Shown: positions 6,712-13,441 of the stretch, in pieces | How positions within the stretch are numbered: position 1 is the first letter of the stretch | Layout: every line of letters begins with the position of its first letter | Source: Euryarchaeota archaeon UBA602 | Lineage (GTDB): Archaea > Thermoplasmatota > Poseidoniia > Poseidoniales > Thalassarchaeaceae | Length of the DNA stretch: 15,697 bases | NCBI GenBank assembly: GCA_002498455.1 | Contig: DAHO01000030.1 | Span: forward strand, 1-15,697 | Reading direction: 5' to 3' | The notes under the pieces: generated by a model | Database searches by the model: none | Seen by the model: the letters and a program-made list of their open reading frames with translations, nothing else | Told to the model about the DNA's origin: nothing | Program-made: the position numbers and the translations under genes

Positions 6712-8025
6712 ACCCATCGGGTCCCATGCAGGGAGAACGATCGGTTCAGTCTCCAATCCTGCAATCATTTTCTCGGTGAGGTAGTCCTTGGGAGCTGCGA
6801 TTTCAAACATGTATTCGTCGTACCACGAGTCATTCATCGTGTAATACCCCTTTTGACCAGAATCTCCACCCCATGAATTCTCAACACGCCATCGACGTGG
6901 TTTCCCATCGACGACATCGACTCCCGTGAACAACATCGCATGGGTCATCATCGTCTGTCCATGTCGCAATCGATTCTCTTTGTTCATGCCATATTCAACA
7001 CCGTACAAGCCACTAACATTGAACAGATTCGCATCCCAATATCCACCTTTTCGATCCATTTCTTTACCGACATCACATCCCATCCAGACGGGAATACCAT
7101 CTTCTAGCAGTTTCTGAGTAATCGCTTTCATCTCATCACTTGGAACATTTAGGTAAACCACCGGCGGCCCTCCAGCAACATTCTGAAGATAGTCTACGGT
7201 GTAGGTTTGGTAGTATGCATTGCGAGGATCATTGACGATGCAGACATAATTTCTCCAATCGACATCAACATATTCCGCAGCAAATTCTTGTGGCGTCATT
7301 TCTCCTTTGCGATGGAATTTATCATCCTTGTCTCTCCATTGCCAATCAAAACTTGTTGGTGGAGTGCCCAAGTGAATACAGAGCATGTTCCAAATATCCG
7401 ATACACGCTTTTCCTTGTGGGCCCTAGCCTCATCGAGGCTTCCACCATTCCGAAGGATTTCGCGGAGTTCACAAGCCGAACTCCGAAGGATATTTTTCAG
7501 TTCCATGTTCATCCAACGAGTTGCGCTGCTGGTGTGGGATTCAGGATACGCTGATTTTGGGACAAGACCATATTTCTCAATGAGATTCATCGCCATGTTC
7601 CATTGGCCCCCATCTCCGATTGGATCTGAGAGTAGGAAGTGGATGGTTCGGTCATCCACAGGTCTGTCTGCTGTATCAATCATAGCCTCAAGCAAATGAT
7701 TTGACCGCTCAAACTTGTCCCAAAAGTGAATATGCGCCTGACTAAATTCAAAATCCTTGACATTCATTTTCTTCATTGCACCGACTCGAAACAGATTGAG
7801 TGCAGCGAATAACCAGCATCGCCCACTGCTCTTTTGTGAGGTAACTTTCCATTCATCCAATTTGGTGCTAAAGGTATTGGCGGTGTCTTGAATCACACTT
7901 CGGTTCAGAGCCAAACTGGGCAATTGTACGCTGGTAACAGCGTTTTGTGCAACTTTGTTTGCTGGATTAGCATCAAAGGATTCTCGTAGAGCTTCAATCT
8001 GTTCATCTGTAATCGTCATTCCCAT
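6700..8025 (-). CDS. pepC: C1B papain-like cysteine aminopeptidase (bleomycin hydrolase/PepC type)
   Basis: The 441-residue protein matches bleomycin hydrolase/aminopeptidase C, a cytosolic papain-fold enzyme that trims peptides from their N-terminus, typically as a hexamer. The active site is visible: oxyanion Gln64 and nucleophile Cys70 in SQKSSGRCWLFAALN, His362 in MMTHAMLFTG, and Asn383 in WRVENSWGGDSGQKGYY. Family-typical segments such as DPIGDGGQWNM and VPKSAYPES are also present. Length agrees with bacterial PepC (about 440-450). There is no signal peptide. The ATG at 8025 is used; an in-frame ATG two codons later is equally possible. It lies 34 bases downstream of the secreted-protein gene on the same strand and may be co-transcribed with it. 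In this family the C-terminus folds into the active site to enforce aminopeptidase activity; the tail here ends DPMGSLA. Confidence 0.93.
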   Translation of the reverse strand: MGMTITDEQIEALRESFDANPANKVAQNAVTSVQLPSLALNRSVIQDTANTFSTKLDEWKVTSQKSSGRCWLFAALNLFRVGAMKKMNVKDFEFSQAHIHFWDKFERSNHLLEAMIDTADRPVDDRTIHFLLSDPIGDGGQWNMAMNLIEKYGLVPKSAYPESHTSSATRWMNMELKNILRSSACELREILRNGGSLDEARAHKEKRVSDIWNMLCIHLGTPPTSFDWQWRDKDDKFHRKGEMTPQEFAAEYVDVDWRNYVCIVNDPRNAYYQTYTVDYLQNVAGGPPVVYLNVPSDEMKAITQKLLEDGIPVWMGCDVGKEMDRKGGYWDANLFNVSGLYGVEYGMNKENRLRHGQTMMTHAMLFTGVDVVDGKPRRWRVENSWGGDSGQKGYYTMNDSWYDEYMFEIAAPKDYLTEKMIAGLETEPIVLPAWDPMGSLA

Positions 8026-8059
8026 TGACTCACCGAGTCAAGGACATTCGCGAAGACGC

Positions 8060-8632
8060 TTAGTCATCACGCTTGGCGATTAACGCAGCGGTCAGTCCGA
8101 CAGCAATGGTTGCAATCAGGGCAGGAGCAGGGAGTCCCTCTTCGGGCAGAACAAGCACTTCAGGACAATTGTTCCCACCACTATCTTCTCCCGAAACCCA
8201 ACAGTCGGACCAGACTTTCCCACCTTTGGAAAAACCATCCTCAGGGAATTTTTCATCCTCACCATTCGGGTATGTTAGAATCACATCATAATTGATGTAA
8301 GAGTGGGTATCCACGGGTGTAATCGTACCCGACCAATTGGCATCTGAACCGGTCATTACCAATTTTTCAGGAGGGTTACAGACACCCGAGTTGATGCATT
8401 GTTGCACCGTCCATTCGACCGTTGTTCCATTTTCTGCGGCGTCAGTGGTCAACGTGATATTGATGACAAAATCGACTCCATCGGTCGAGACATTTGGAAC
8501 AGTAATCGATTCGATGGGCGTACCTTCGACATCAATGGTTCGATTCACTCCAGGATCATCGGCTGCGATTGCTAATGGCAAGCACAGTGTCACCACAACA
8601 CCAAGCACAAGCATGCGTTGCATCATATGCAT
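8060..8632 (-). CDS. Secreted or surface protein with signal peptide and C-terminal anchor
   Basis: I recognise no named family. From ATG 8632 the protein has 190 residues. It starts with a signal peptide (MMQRMLVLGVVVTLCLPLAIAA, cleavage probably before DDPG), followed by a beta-rich domain of about 130 residues with repeated Asp/Thr/Asn content resembling an immunoglobulin-like surface domain. Cysteines in QQCINSGVCNPP and WSDCWVSGEDSGGNNCPE could form disulfides. The C-terminus has EEGLPAPALIATIAVGLTAALIAKRDD: a proline-bearing motif, one hydrophobic segment and a short basic end, the layout of C-terminal sorting or anchor signals. The frame opens upstream at TTG 8641. A TATA-like TTTATTC (minus strand) at 8650-8657 would place transcription start near 8626-8632, favouring an ATG start without a leader. 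The cysteine peptidase gene follows. Confidence 0.75.
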   Translation of the reverse strand: MHMMQRMLVLGVVVTLCLPLAIAADDPGVNRTIDVEGTPIESITVPNVSTDGVDFVINITLTTDAAENGTTVEWTVQQCINSGVCNPPEKLVMTGSDANWSGTITPVDTHSYINYDVILTYPNGEDEKFPEDGFSKGGKVWSDCWVSGEDSGGNNCPEVLVLPEEGLPAPALIATIAVGLTAALIAKRDD

Positions 8633-8649
8633 TCCTTGCAACCCCCATT

Positions 8650-8658
8650 GAATAAATC
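8650..8658 (-). promoter_or_regulatory. TATA-like element for the secreted-protein gene
   Basis: On the minus strand this reads AGATTTATT/TTTATTC in an otherwise mixed-composition gap. Its centre is about 22-28 bases upstream of the candidate ATG codons at 8632 and 8626, the spacing expected for an archaeal TATA box with a leaderless or nearly leaderless transcript. Confidence 0.35.
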
Positions 8659-8717
8659 TCCCCTTGTTCGCTCACAGGCCCCGTGAATTTTGAGATCACA
8701 GCATTTGAGCCTTTTTC

Positions 8718-8727
8718 CAATATTCTA
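8718..8727 (+). promoter_or_regulatory. TATA-like element for the cold-shock gene
   Basis: CAATATTCTA lies about 24 bases upstream of the ATG at 8747. That spacing would place the transcription start at or next to this ATG, which supports a leaderless mRNA starting at 8747 rather than at the internal ATG 8768. Confidence 0.35.
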
Positions 8728-8746
8728 GGGGTTCCGCTCAATTACT

Positions 8747-8986
8747 ATGAGTGCACGCGGGGGCCTCATGGCACAGGGCACAGTCAAGTGGTTCAATCAC
8801 AAGAATGGTTACGGATTTATTGAGAGAGAAGGAGATTCTGACCTCTTTGTACACATCACCAACGTCGAAGGTAAAATCGTCGATGATGACTTGGTAGAGT
8901 TTGAAGTGGGTGAAAGTGACAAGGGCCCCATGGCAATCAATGTTCGCAAGATTGCATCCACAGATATGCACGACGAAGAAGAGTGA
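8747..8986 (+). CDS. csp: Cold-shock domain protein (CspA family)
   Basis: This small OB-fold nucleic-acid-binding protein has the canonical MAQGTVKWFNHKNGYGFIERE segment. RNP1 is NGYGFI and RNP2 is LFVHI, and the usual KGPMAINVRKI end is followed by a short acidic tail (DMHDEEE). Family members bind single-stranded RNA or DNA and act as RNA chaperones. Two starts are possible. ATG 8747 gives 79 residues with an extra MSARGGL. ATG 8768 gives 72 residues beginning exactly as most family members do (about 66-70 residues). I list the longer form because a TATA-like element sits at leaderless distance from 8747. Cold-shock proteins are patchy in archaea, so this gene probably has a bacterial origin. 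Its stop directly abuts the stop of the convergent PUA gene. Confidence 0.94.
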   Translation: MSARGGLMAQGTVKWFNHKNGYGFIEREGDSDLFVHITNVEGKIVDDDLVEFEVGESDKGPMAINVRKIASTDMHDEEE

Positions 8987-9526
8987 TTACAACTCCAATT
9001 CCCACAACTCATCACCGATGTGGTGAAGCATTTTGACGGCTTTGCCCTTGTTGGCAGCGACCATTTCTCCCGAATCCATGGTTGCCCATCCAATCGCCAA
9101 GGGTTTTCCATGAGATTGGTCACGAATCCAAATCAAGTCCCCTTCTTGAACCGTATCACATGCACGATGGATTCCAGCCGCCATGCAATCGGCTCCATTC
9201 ATCAGAAATGGGATGGCACCATGATCCACCTCGCACCACTTGAGATTTGGACTCCAGGCCAATATACCTCTCAAAGTGGGGAAGGCGATGATTTCTTGCT
9301 CTGGACTTTCAACCTCCATTCCCAGTGGAGATTTGTCGACAATCAACAAACTCCATGGTCCAAAATTCGCGGTTTCTAGGAAGGCATTTGACAGGTCGGT
9401 TTCTACACCCAAAGGGGTCGTCAATCGCGCAATCAACCCCTTGATTTTCTTGTGACGAACGGGCTTACGAGCCTTGAGTTTCCAATCCTTCTTGGCCACA
9501 ATTGCAGCGAGATCGCGACACTCCAT
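8987..9526 (-). CDS. PUA-domain RNA-binding protein (MCT-1/Tma20-like)
   Basis: The C-terminal 80-85 residues are a clear PUA domain: EVDHGAIPFLMNGADCMAAGI, then EGDLIWI, HGKPLAIGWA, and the closing NKGKAVKMLHHIGDELWEL. The N-terminal part begins with a basic RHKKIKGLIARL helix, the arrangement of archaeal relatives of MCT-1/Tma20. In eukaryotes those proteins bind the small ribosomal subunit and act in translation re-initiation and recycling. I chose ATG 9526 (179 residues), which avoids the divergent neighbour. The frame is open to an ATG at 9604, adding MCEVHTKYCPC and about 15 further residues with several Cys/His. That form would overlap the 5' end of the neighbouring hydrolase gene by 31 bases. 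GTG codons near 9562/9559 are intermediate options. The family is firm; the start is uncertain. Confidence 0.87.
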   Translation of the reverse strand: MECRDLAAIVAKKDWKLKARKPVRHKKIKGLIARLTTPLGVETDLSNAFLETANFGPWSLLIVDKSPLGMEVESPEQEIIAFPTLRGILAWSPNLKWCEVDHGAIPFLMNGADCMAAGIHRACDTVQEGDLIWIRDQSHGKPLAIGWATMDSGEMVAANKGKAVKMLHHIGDELWELEL

Positions 9527-9573
9527 GAATTCTCGCCCATTGATTTGATGATGAATCACCACTTCGGCATTAC

Positions 9574-10173
9574 ATGGGCAATATTTGGTGTGCACTTCGC
9601 ACATTTGATGATCACGCCAAAGAAATGGGTGGGGAAGCGCTCCAGTCGCCCCGTTTTTTCCTCAAACCATCCGGGGCTCTTGCTGAACCAAATCTGGGCT
9701 GTGACCTCGTTTTACCCAAACATCTCGTTGAAGTTCATCATGAGGTGGAATTGGTGCTAAAGTTGGGTGATGATTTGGACTGTTCACAAGTCGCCATCGG
9801 TCTTGATTTGACAGATCGCGTAACCCAAAAAATTGCGAAATCCGAAGGTATGCCTTGGACTCAATCGAAAGGATTTGCAAACAGTGCCATCGTTGGAAAC
9901 TTCTCGAAACCACCGATTGAGTTGCCCCACCTAAGATTAGAGTTGGCCATTAATGGAAATCTCAGACAAGAATCTTCGATTGATGAAATGCGCTTTTCTC
10001 CACTAGAACTGATTGATGAGTTGTCAACGTGGGCACCGATTGACGCTGGTGATTTGCTATTCTGTGGGACACCTGCGGGCGTGGGACCGATGCAAAGAGG
10101 TGACCATGTTCAAGCCCGCTTGTTGAGCGAGGATGGCACGATCATTTCGGAGCTTGATTTCATTCTTGCTTAA
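9574..10173 (+). CDS. Fumarylacetoacetate hydrolase family protein (FAHD1/YcgM-like)
   Basis: The 199-residue protein resembles E. coli YcgM and human FAHD1 (acylpyruvate hydrolase/oxaloacetate decarboxylase) along its length. It starts with IWCALRTFDDHAKEMG in place of the usual CVGRNYAxHxxEMG. FFLKPSGAL follows, then the metal-binding HHEVELVLKLG, LDLTDR, WTQSKGFANSA with the conserved lysine, and GTPAGVGPM near the C-terminus. The enzyme would be cytosolic and Mg-dependent, cleaving C-C bonds of acylpyruvates or similar ketoacids. ATG 9574 is the first start in frame, and the conserved N-terminal motif begins almost at once, so the start is well supported. Known relatives are about 215-220 residues, and the shortfall is at the N-terminus. 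The stop directly abuts the convergent ACT gene. Confidence 0.92.
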   Translation: MGNIWCALRTFDDHAKEMGGEALQSPRFFLKPSGALAEPNLGCDLVLPKHLVEVHHEVELVLKLGDDLDCSQVAIGLDLTDRVTQKIAKSEGMPWTQSKGFANSAIVGNFSKPPIELPHLRLELAINGNLRQESSIDEMRFSPLELIDELSTWAPIDAGDLLFCGTPAGVGPMQRGDHVQARLLSEDGTIISELDFILA

Positions 10174-10581
10174 TCAGGGTGGCACGGATTCGTGCATATT
10201 GAGGACGGCTCGGGCCTTGTCCATATCGTCAACAGAGAATGCCAACTCCGTCGCTCCCTGAATTCTTGACAAGACATAAATCGAAGTGATGCTGACACCG
10301 GCCTCACCGAGGCGCTCAGAAAATTCTGCCAAGGCGCCGGGTTTGTCAGGCATGGATTGTGAAAGTAATTGTGTGGTTGAGAAACCGATGCCCAATGCAT
10401 TCAGTGCCATGCGTGCTTCAGCGGTTTGATCCGTAACAATTACCACGCTGGTATCGATGGCACACATGGTTTCGATATTGATACCATGATTGGCAAATTC
10501 ACGACTGACCAGCGCCAACTGACCCGCTTCATCTTGCAGTTCGATTTTGAATTCTATGCGCCCTTCTCCCACGACTCTCAC
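10174..10581 (-). CDS. Double ACT-domain protein
   Basis: The 135-residue protein consists of two tandem ACT domains with no enzyme part. The first covers about 8-68 (IEFKIELQDEAGQLALVSREFANHGINIETM), the second about 73-130 (QLLSQSMPDKPGALAEFSERLGEAGVSITSI). Each has the typical beta strand, PGALAEF-like turn and helix. ACT domains bind amino acids or other small ligands and regulate enzymes or transcription. Stand-alone doubles may act as sensors, but the ligand and partner are unknown. The start is GTG 10581. A TATA-like TAAATAG on the minus strand at about 10606-10612 places transcription start near 10583, agreeing with a leaderless GTG. It is divergent from S8e and abuts the convergent hydrolase gene. 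Confidence 0.85.
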   Translation of the reverse strand: MRVVGEGRIEFKIELQDEAGQLALVSREFANHGINIETMCAIDTSVVIVTDQTAEARMALNALGIGFSTTQLLSQSMPDKPGALAEFSERLGEAGVSITSIYVLSRIQGATELAFSVDDMDKARAVLNMHESVPP

Positions 10582-10655
10582 CGGTTTGGGCAGGTCACGT
10601 TTTGGCTATTTACCCACCGGAATATGAAAAATATCCAATCGCGCTCTTGAAATAA

Positions 10656-10687
10656 GGGAAGTAGGTCGCCCGCTTCCCAGAGGGAAG
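10656..10687 (+). promoter_or_regulatory. Alternative-pairing leader upstream of S8e
   Basis: GGGAAG occurs at 10656-10661 and again at 10682-10687, and its complement CTTCCC lies between them at 10673-10678. CTTCCC can pair with the upstream copy (11-base loop) or the downstream copy (3-base loop). The downstream copy ends 3 bases before the S8e ATG, where a ribosome binding site would lie, so the two pairings would hide or free it. An upstream AAAAATATC at 10627-10635 is a candidate TATA box and places the transcript start close to the first copy, so the upstream arm may be only partly transcribed. Confidence 0.4.
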
Positions 10688-10690
10688 ACG

Positions 10691-11080
10691 ATGGCACACT
10701 GGCACGGTATTTCACGACGCAAGTCATCCGGCGGTCGACTCAAGCGACCAAGCAGTTATCGCGGCAAGCGCCGAACCGAAATTTCTTCGGAAAAGCAATT
10801 CACCATGATTGGAGAAACCAGTCGCAAGAATTACAGAAAGCGTGCCGGCTCCCAAACCGTCCGTGTACTGTTCGATACCGTGGTTAACGTGGCTGATAAG
10901 AAGACTGGAAAGGTTGTTCAAGCCACGCTACAATCCGTATCCGAAAATGCTGCAGACCCCAACTTCGTTCGTCGTAACATCATGACTAAGGGAGCCGTTG
11001 TGGAAACCGACAAAGGACTTGTACGAATCACCAGTCGACCCGGTAGTCACGGCGTCATCAATGGCGTCTTGCTAGAGTGA
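10691..11080 (+). CDS. rps8e: Small-subunit ribosomal protein S8e
   Basis: The 129-residue protein is archaeal/eukaryotic ribosomal protein eS8, part of the 30S subunit. The start MAHWHGISRRKSSGGRLK corresponds to the family's MARWQGRSRRKPTGGRL. The central GSQTVRVLFDTVVNVADKKTGK and the closing NFVRRNIMTKGAVVETDKGLVRITSRPGSHGVINGVLLE match closely, and the length is the archaeal norm (about 125-130). The ATG at 10691 is preceded by GGGAAG, which may serve as ribosome binding site and can be sequestered in a hairpin. SRP19 follows 44 bases downstream on the same strand, linking ribosome and signal recognition particle biogenesis in one likely transcription unit. Confidence 0.97.
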   Translation: MAHWHGISRRKSSGGRLKRPSSYRGKRRTEISSEKQFTMIGETSRKNYRKRAGSQTVRVLFDTVVNVADKKTGKVVQATLQSVSENAADPNFVRRNIMTKGAVVETDKGLVRITSRPGSHGVINGVLLE

Positions 11081-11112
11081 AGGTTGACATCTGAGGGCGT
11101 GTCCCCGGTTTT

Positions 11113-11117
11113 GGAGG
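11113..11117 (+). promoter_or_regulatory. Shine-Dalgarno GGAGG for SRP19
   Basis: GGAGG lies 7 bases before the ATG at 11125, the standard spacing for a ribosome binding site. It fixes this start and suggests that SRP19 is translated from an internal position of a transcript shared with S8e, in contrast to the leaderless genes nearby. Confidence 0.6.
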
Positions 11118-11124
11118 CACCGAG

Positions 11125-11571
11125 ATGGCCAATCATCCCGACCGAATTGTCGTGTGGCCTGGATACTTCGATTCCAAGACGAGTCGACGCTCAGGTCGGC
11201 GGGTCTCCAAAGATCGCTCTGTAGCCAATCCTACACTCGATGGTTTGGCCTATGCTGCTCGCAATACCGGTATCAAGAAGATGAAGCGTGAAGATGGTGT
11301 GAGTCATCCCGCACGACCTTCAGAAAAGGAAGGCCGTCTATGGATTTCAATCAAGGATGCACAATCTGCAACAGGTACAGATTCCAAAGAGGGAATCTTG
11401 CAAGCGATTGGAAGTGCTTGGAACAGTCAACAATCAGAGGCCAAGGCTGCAGAGAAGGCGGCCAAAATCAGTGGACCTAAGACAGGTGATAAGCGAGGTC
11501 GAAGTCAACGCAAATCGTTCAAAGGCGCAAGGGGTAGCAAACCGAGTGAGCGTCGTAAGCGTCGTAAGTGA
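11125..11571 (+). CDS. srp19: Signal recognition particle protein SRP19 with long basic tail
   Basis: SRP19 binds the 7S RNA of the signal recognition particle and prepares it for SRP54, enabling co-translational membrane targeting. The family signature is at the N-terminus: RIVVWPGYFDSKTSRRSGRRVSKDRSVANPTLDGLAYAAR, followed by a shortened GRLWISIKDAQ segment near residue 72. Typical archaeal SRP19 ends at about 90-105 residues. This one has 148, with a tail from about residue 105 rich in Lys, Arg, Ser, Gly and Ala (KAAEKAAKISG through SERRKRRK) that is probably disordered and binds RNA. A GGAGG ribosome binding site supports ATG 11125. The neighbouring S8e gene fits the translation/targeting context. 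Confidence 0.92.
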   Translation: MANHPDRIVVWPGYFDSKTSRRSGRRVSKDRSVANPTLDGLAYAARNTGIKKMKREDGVSHPARPSEKEGRLWISIKDAQSATGTDSKEGILQAIGSAWNSQQSEAKAAEKAAKISGPKTGDKRGRSQRKSFKGARGSKPSERRKRRK

Positions 11572-11606
11572 CAATACAGCTTTGTACACTCACAATCCTT
11601 GGAGGC

Positions 11607-12272
11607 CTAATTGAAAGCATTCGGAAGATACGTCCACCGAATATCATCAGAACTCACATCGGCATAATGTGCCATTATCCGTGGTTCGTTTGCCACCTTC
11701 TGGTGATAGTTCAATAGATTCGGATAATCCTCAATCATTGATGCTTCCAATCCGTCATAATTTCCAGAAAACAATCCAAACAATTCTGAGAATAATTTCA
11801 GATCAGCGATACTCATTCCTTTCGTCCCAGCGGCCCAACCTGTTGCAGATTCCGAAACCTTGCGTTCTAACATTGCGAGATTTCGGGTACCTCGCCCATC
11901 TGGGAAAAACAATCTTTTGCGAATTAGGATTCTTTCTTCAACATCCGAAATCCTGAACGTATCATCCAATAGTCCCGACAAAGATTGCATCCCATCGATG
12001 AATTCGTCAACCTTTGCGGCTTCATATGGATCATCAGGAACCAAACCTGCTGCTTTCCCTGCAAACCGAAGAATTGCGGATGATTCAGCAATGGTGCCTT
12101 CGGGGGTTTGCAAAACAGGCAACATGTCCCACGGGAGCTCGCCACTATTCTTCATAATCTCAAATCGAACACCGTTGACTTGGACATCTTCCCACTCAAG
12201 TCCAGATATTGCAAGTGCAACTCGGCTGGCTTCTGCTCGTCCTGGAATTCCGAAGTATACCAATTTCAACAT
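11607..12272 (-). CDS. Glutathione S-transferase-like protein, eukaryote/sigma-type
   Basis: The 221-residue protein has the two-domain GST layout. The N-terminal thioredoxin fold starts KLVYFGIPGRAEASRVAL with the candidate catalytic tyrosine at residue 6. The cis-proline motif is MLPVLQTPEG, and the glutathione-contact AESSAILRF follows. The helical C-terminal domain contains GMSIADLKLFSEL, the family's N-capping ADL motif. It resembles animal sigma/alpha-type GSTs more than typical bacterial ones. Such enzymes conjugate or isomerise substrates using glutathione, but glutathione is not general in archaea, so the thiol used is unclear. ATG 12272 lies 18 bases after the aminotransferase stop, making a two-gene operon. 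Horizontal acquisition is likely by inference. Confidence 0.88.
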   Translation of the reverse strand: MLKLVYFGIPGRAEASRVALAISGLEWEDVQVNGVRFEIMKNSGELPWDMLPVLQTPEGTIAESSAILRFAGKAAGLVPDDPYEAAKVDEFIDGMQSLSGLLDDTFRISDVEERILIRKRLFFPDGRGTRNLAMLERKVSESATGWAAGTKGMSIADLKLFSELFGLFSGNYDGLEASMIEDYPNLLNYHQKVANEPRIMAHYADVSSDDIRWTYLPNAFN

Positions 12273-12290
12273 TGGTAATCACGTCCCCTA

Positions 12291-13316
12291 TCAATTGGAG
12301 ATTGGGACTTCTCTCATCCATCCAAACTCATCTGTGTTGACCTGTGTTTGGATACCTGTCAATGCATCATAGAGTTCACGGGTTACGGGACCGACTTCAT
12401 TGTTGCAATACATGGTACATACATCTCCATGGCATATTGAACCAATGGGGCTGATGACGGCTGCAGTTCCTGCACAGAAGCATTCATCGGCTTGCAATGC
12501 AAATTCTATGTCAATTTTGTCTTCATGAACTTCGTAACCCTTGCTACGAGCCAAATCAATTATCGACGCACGTGTGATTCCAGGAAGGATTGTCCCTGTC
12601 AATTCAGGTGTGTAGACAACATTGTCCTTGACACAGAAGAAATTGGCTGCACCCACTTCCTCAACAAAGCGGTGTTCAACGGCGTCGAGATAGATGATTT
12701 CTGCAAATCCCTCTTTCTTTGCACCTTTGGATGGCATCATCCCTGGGGCATAGTTTCCAATGGCTTTGACACCACCGGAGCCACCGGGACAGGCTCGATG
12801 ATATTCATCGCTAACCTTCAGTGAAATCGGATGCATTCCACCCTTGAAGTAAGGACCTACAGGACAGACGTAGATCATGAACGTGTATTCGGGAGCAGGT
12901 GAGACACCAAGAATCGCTCCAGTGCCCCACAAGACGGGACGAATGTAGAGGGCTCCTTTGCCTGTGGGAGGGACCCATTGCGCATTGGCTGCAACCACAG
13001 ATTCAACCGCATTCAGGAACATATCCTCCGGAACGGGAGGCATTCCGAGTCGCTTTGCACCCGCTTGAAGCCTAGCTGCATTCCGCTCTGGTCGGAACAG
13101 AACAATGCCACCGTTGACACTTCGTTGTGCCTTCATGCCCTCAAATAGCCCCTGACCATAATTGAGGACGCCAGCAGCTGGTGAAATGGTGATATCACCA
13201 AAAGGCATCATTTCACCGGGGGCCCATTCTTCCCCGAGTTTACACTTGGCTACATACATCGTATCCGTTGGAGTGAATGAGAAAGTTAGCGAGTCCCAAT
13301 CGATTTGCTCAGACAC
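12291..13316 (-). CDS. ilvE: Branched-chain amino acid aminotransferase (class IV, PLP-dependent)
   Basis: This 341-residue enzyme transfers the amino group between glutamate and the branched-chain 2-oxo acids, the last step of leucine, isoleucine and valine synthesis. It has the long form of the family found in eukaryotes and some bacteria (about 340-360 residues) rather than the 300-residue E. coli type. Motifs are LNYGQGLFEGMKAQR near 51-65, RPERNAARLQAGAKRLGMP near 75-93, the PLP lysine at residue 184 in GGVKAIGNYAPGM, EHRFVEEVGAANFF, and the phosphate-binding TGTILPGITRASI. The ADECFCAGTAAV segment is also typical. Start GTG 13316 is preceded by GGTGGA on the minus strand as a plausible ribosome binding site. 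GST follows 18 bases downstream. Confidence 0.94.
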   Translation of the reverse strand: MSEQIDWDSLTFSFTPTDTMYVAKCKLGEEWAPGEMMPFGDITISPAAGVLNYGQGLFEGMKAQRSVNGGIVLFRPERNAARLQAGAKRLGMPPVPEDMFLNAVESVVAANAQWVPPTGKGALYIRPVLWGTGAILGVSPAPEYTFMIYVCPVGPYFKGGMHPISLKVSDEYHRACPGGSGGVKAIGNYAPGMMPSKGAKKEGFAEIIYLDAVEHRFVEEVGAANFFCVKDNVVYTPELTGTILPGITRASIIDLARSKGYEVHEDKIDIEFALQADECFCAGTAAVISPIGSICHGDVCTMYCNNEVGPVTRELYDALTGIQTQVNTDEFGWMREVPISN

Positions 13317-13334
13317 AACTCCACCCCTTCGCTA

Positions 13335-13363
13335 GGTTGTCAACGAGGGGGGTGGTTCTCAAC
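13335..13363. promoter_or_regulatory. Tandem dyad elements GGTTNTCAAC between ilvE and polB
   Basis: GGTTGTCAAC (13335-13344) and GGTTCTCAAC (13354-13363) are two near-identical copies, each with internal dyad symmetry (GTTG/CAAC and GGTT/AACC arms). Their starts are 19 bases apart, close to two turns of DNA. They sit in the 125-base divergent gap, just upstream of an AT-rich AATTTAT (13384-13390) that may be the polymerase TATA box. A paired operator for a dimeric regulator is the simplest reading; the regulator is unknown. Confidence 0.45.
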
Positions 13364-13441
13364 CATTGCGCCTGTAATTTCTCAATTTATCCCGGGGGAC
13401 GTATACACAGAATTGAAAGACACCCGCTGGAATCAGCAGCC

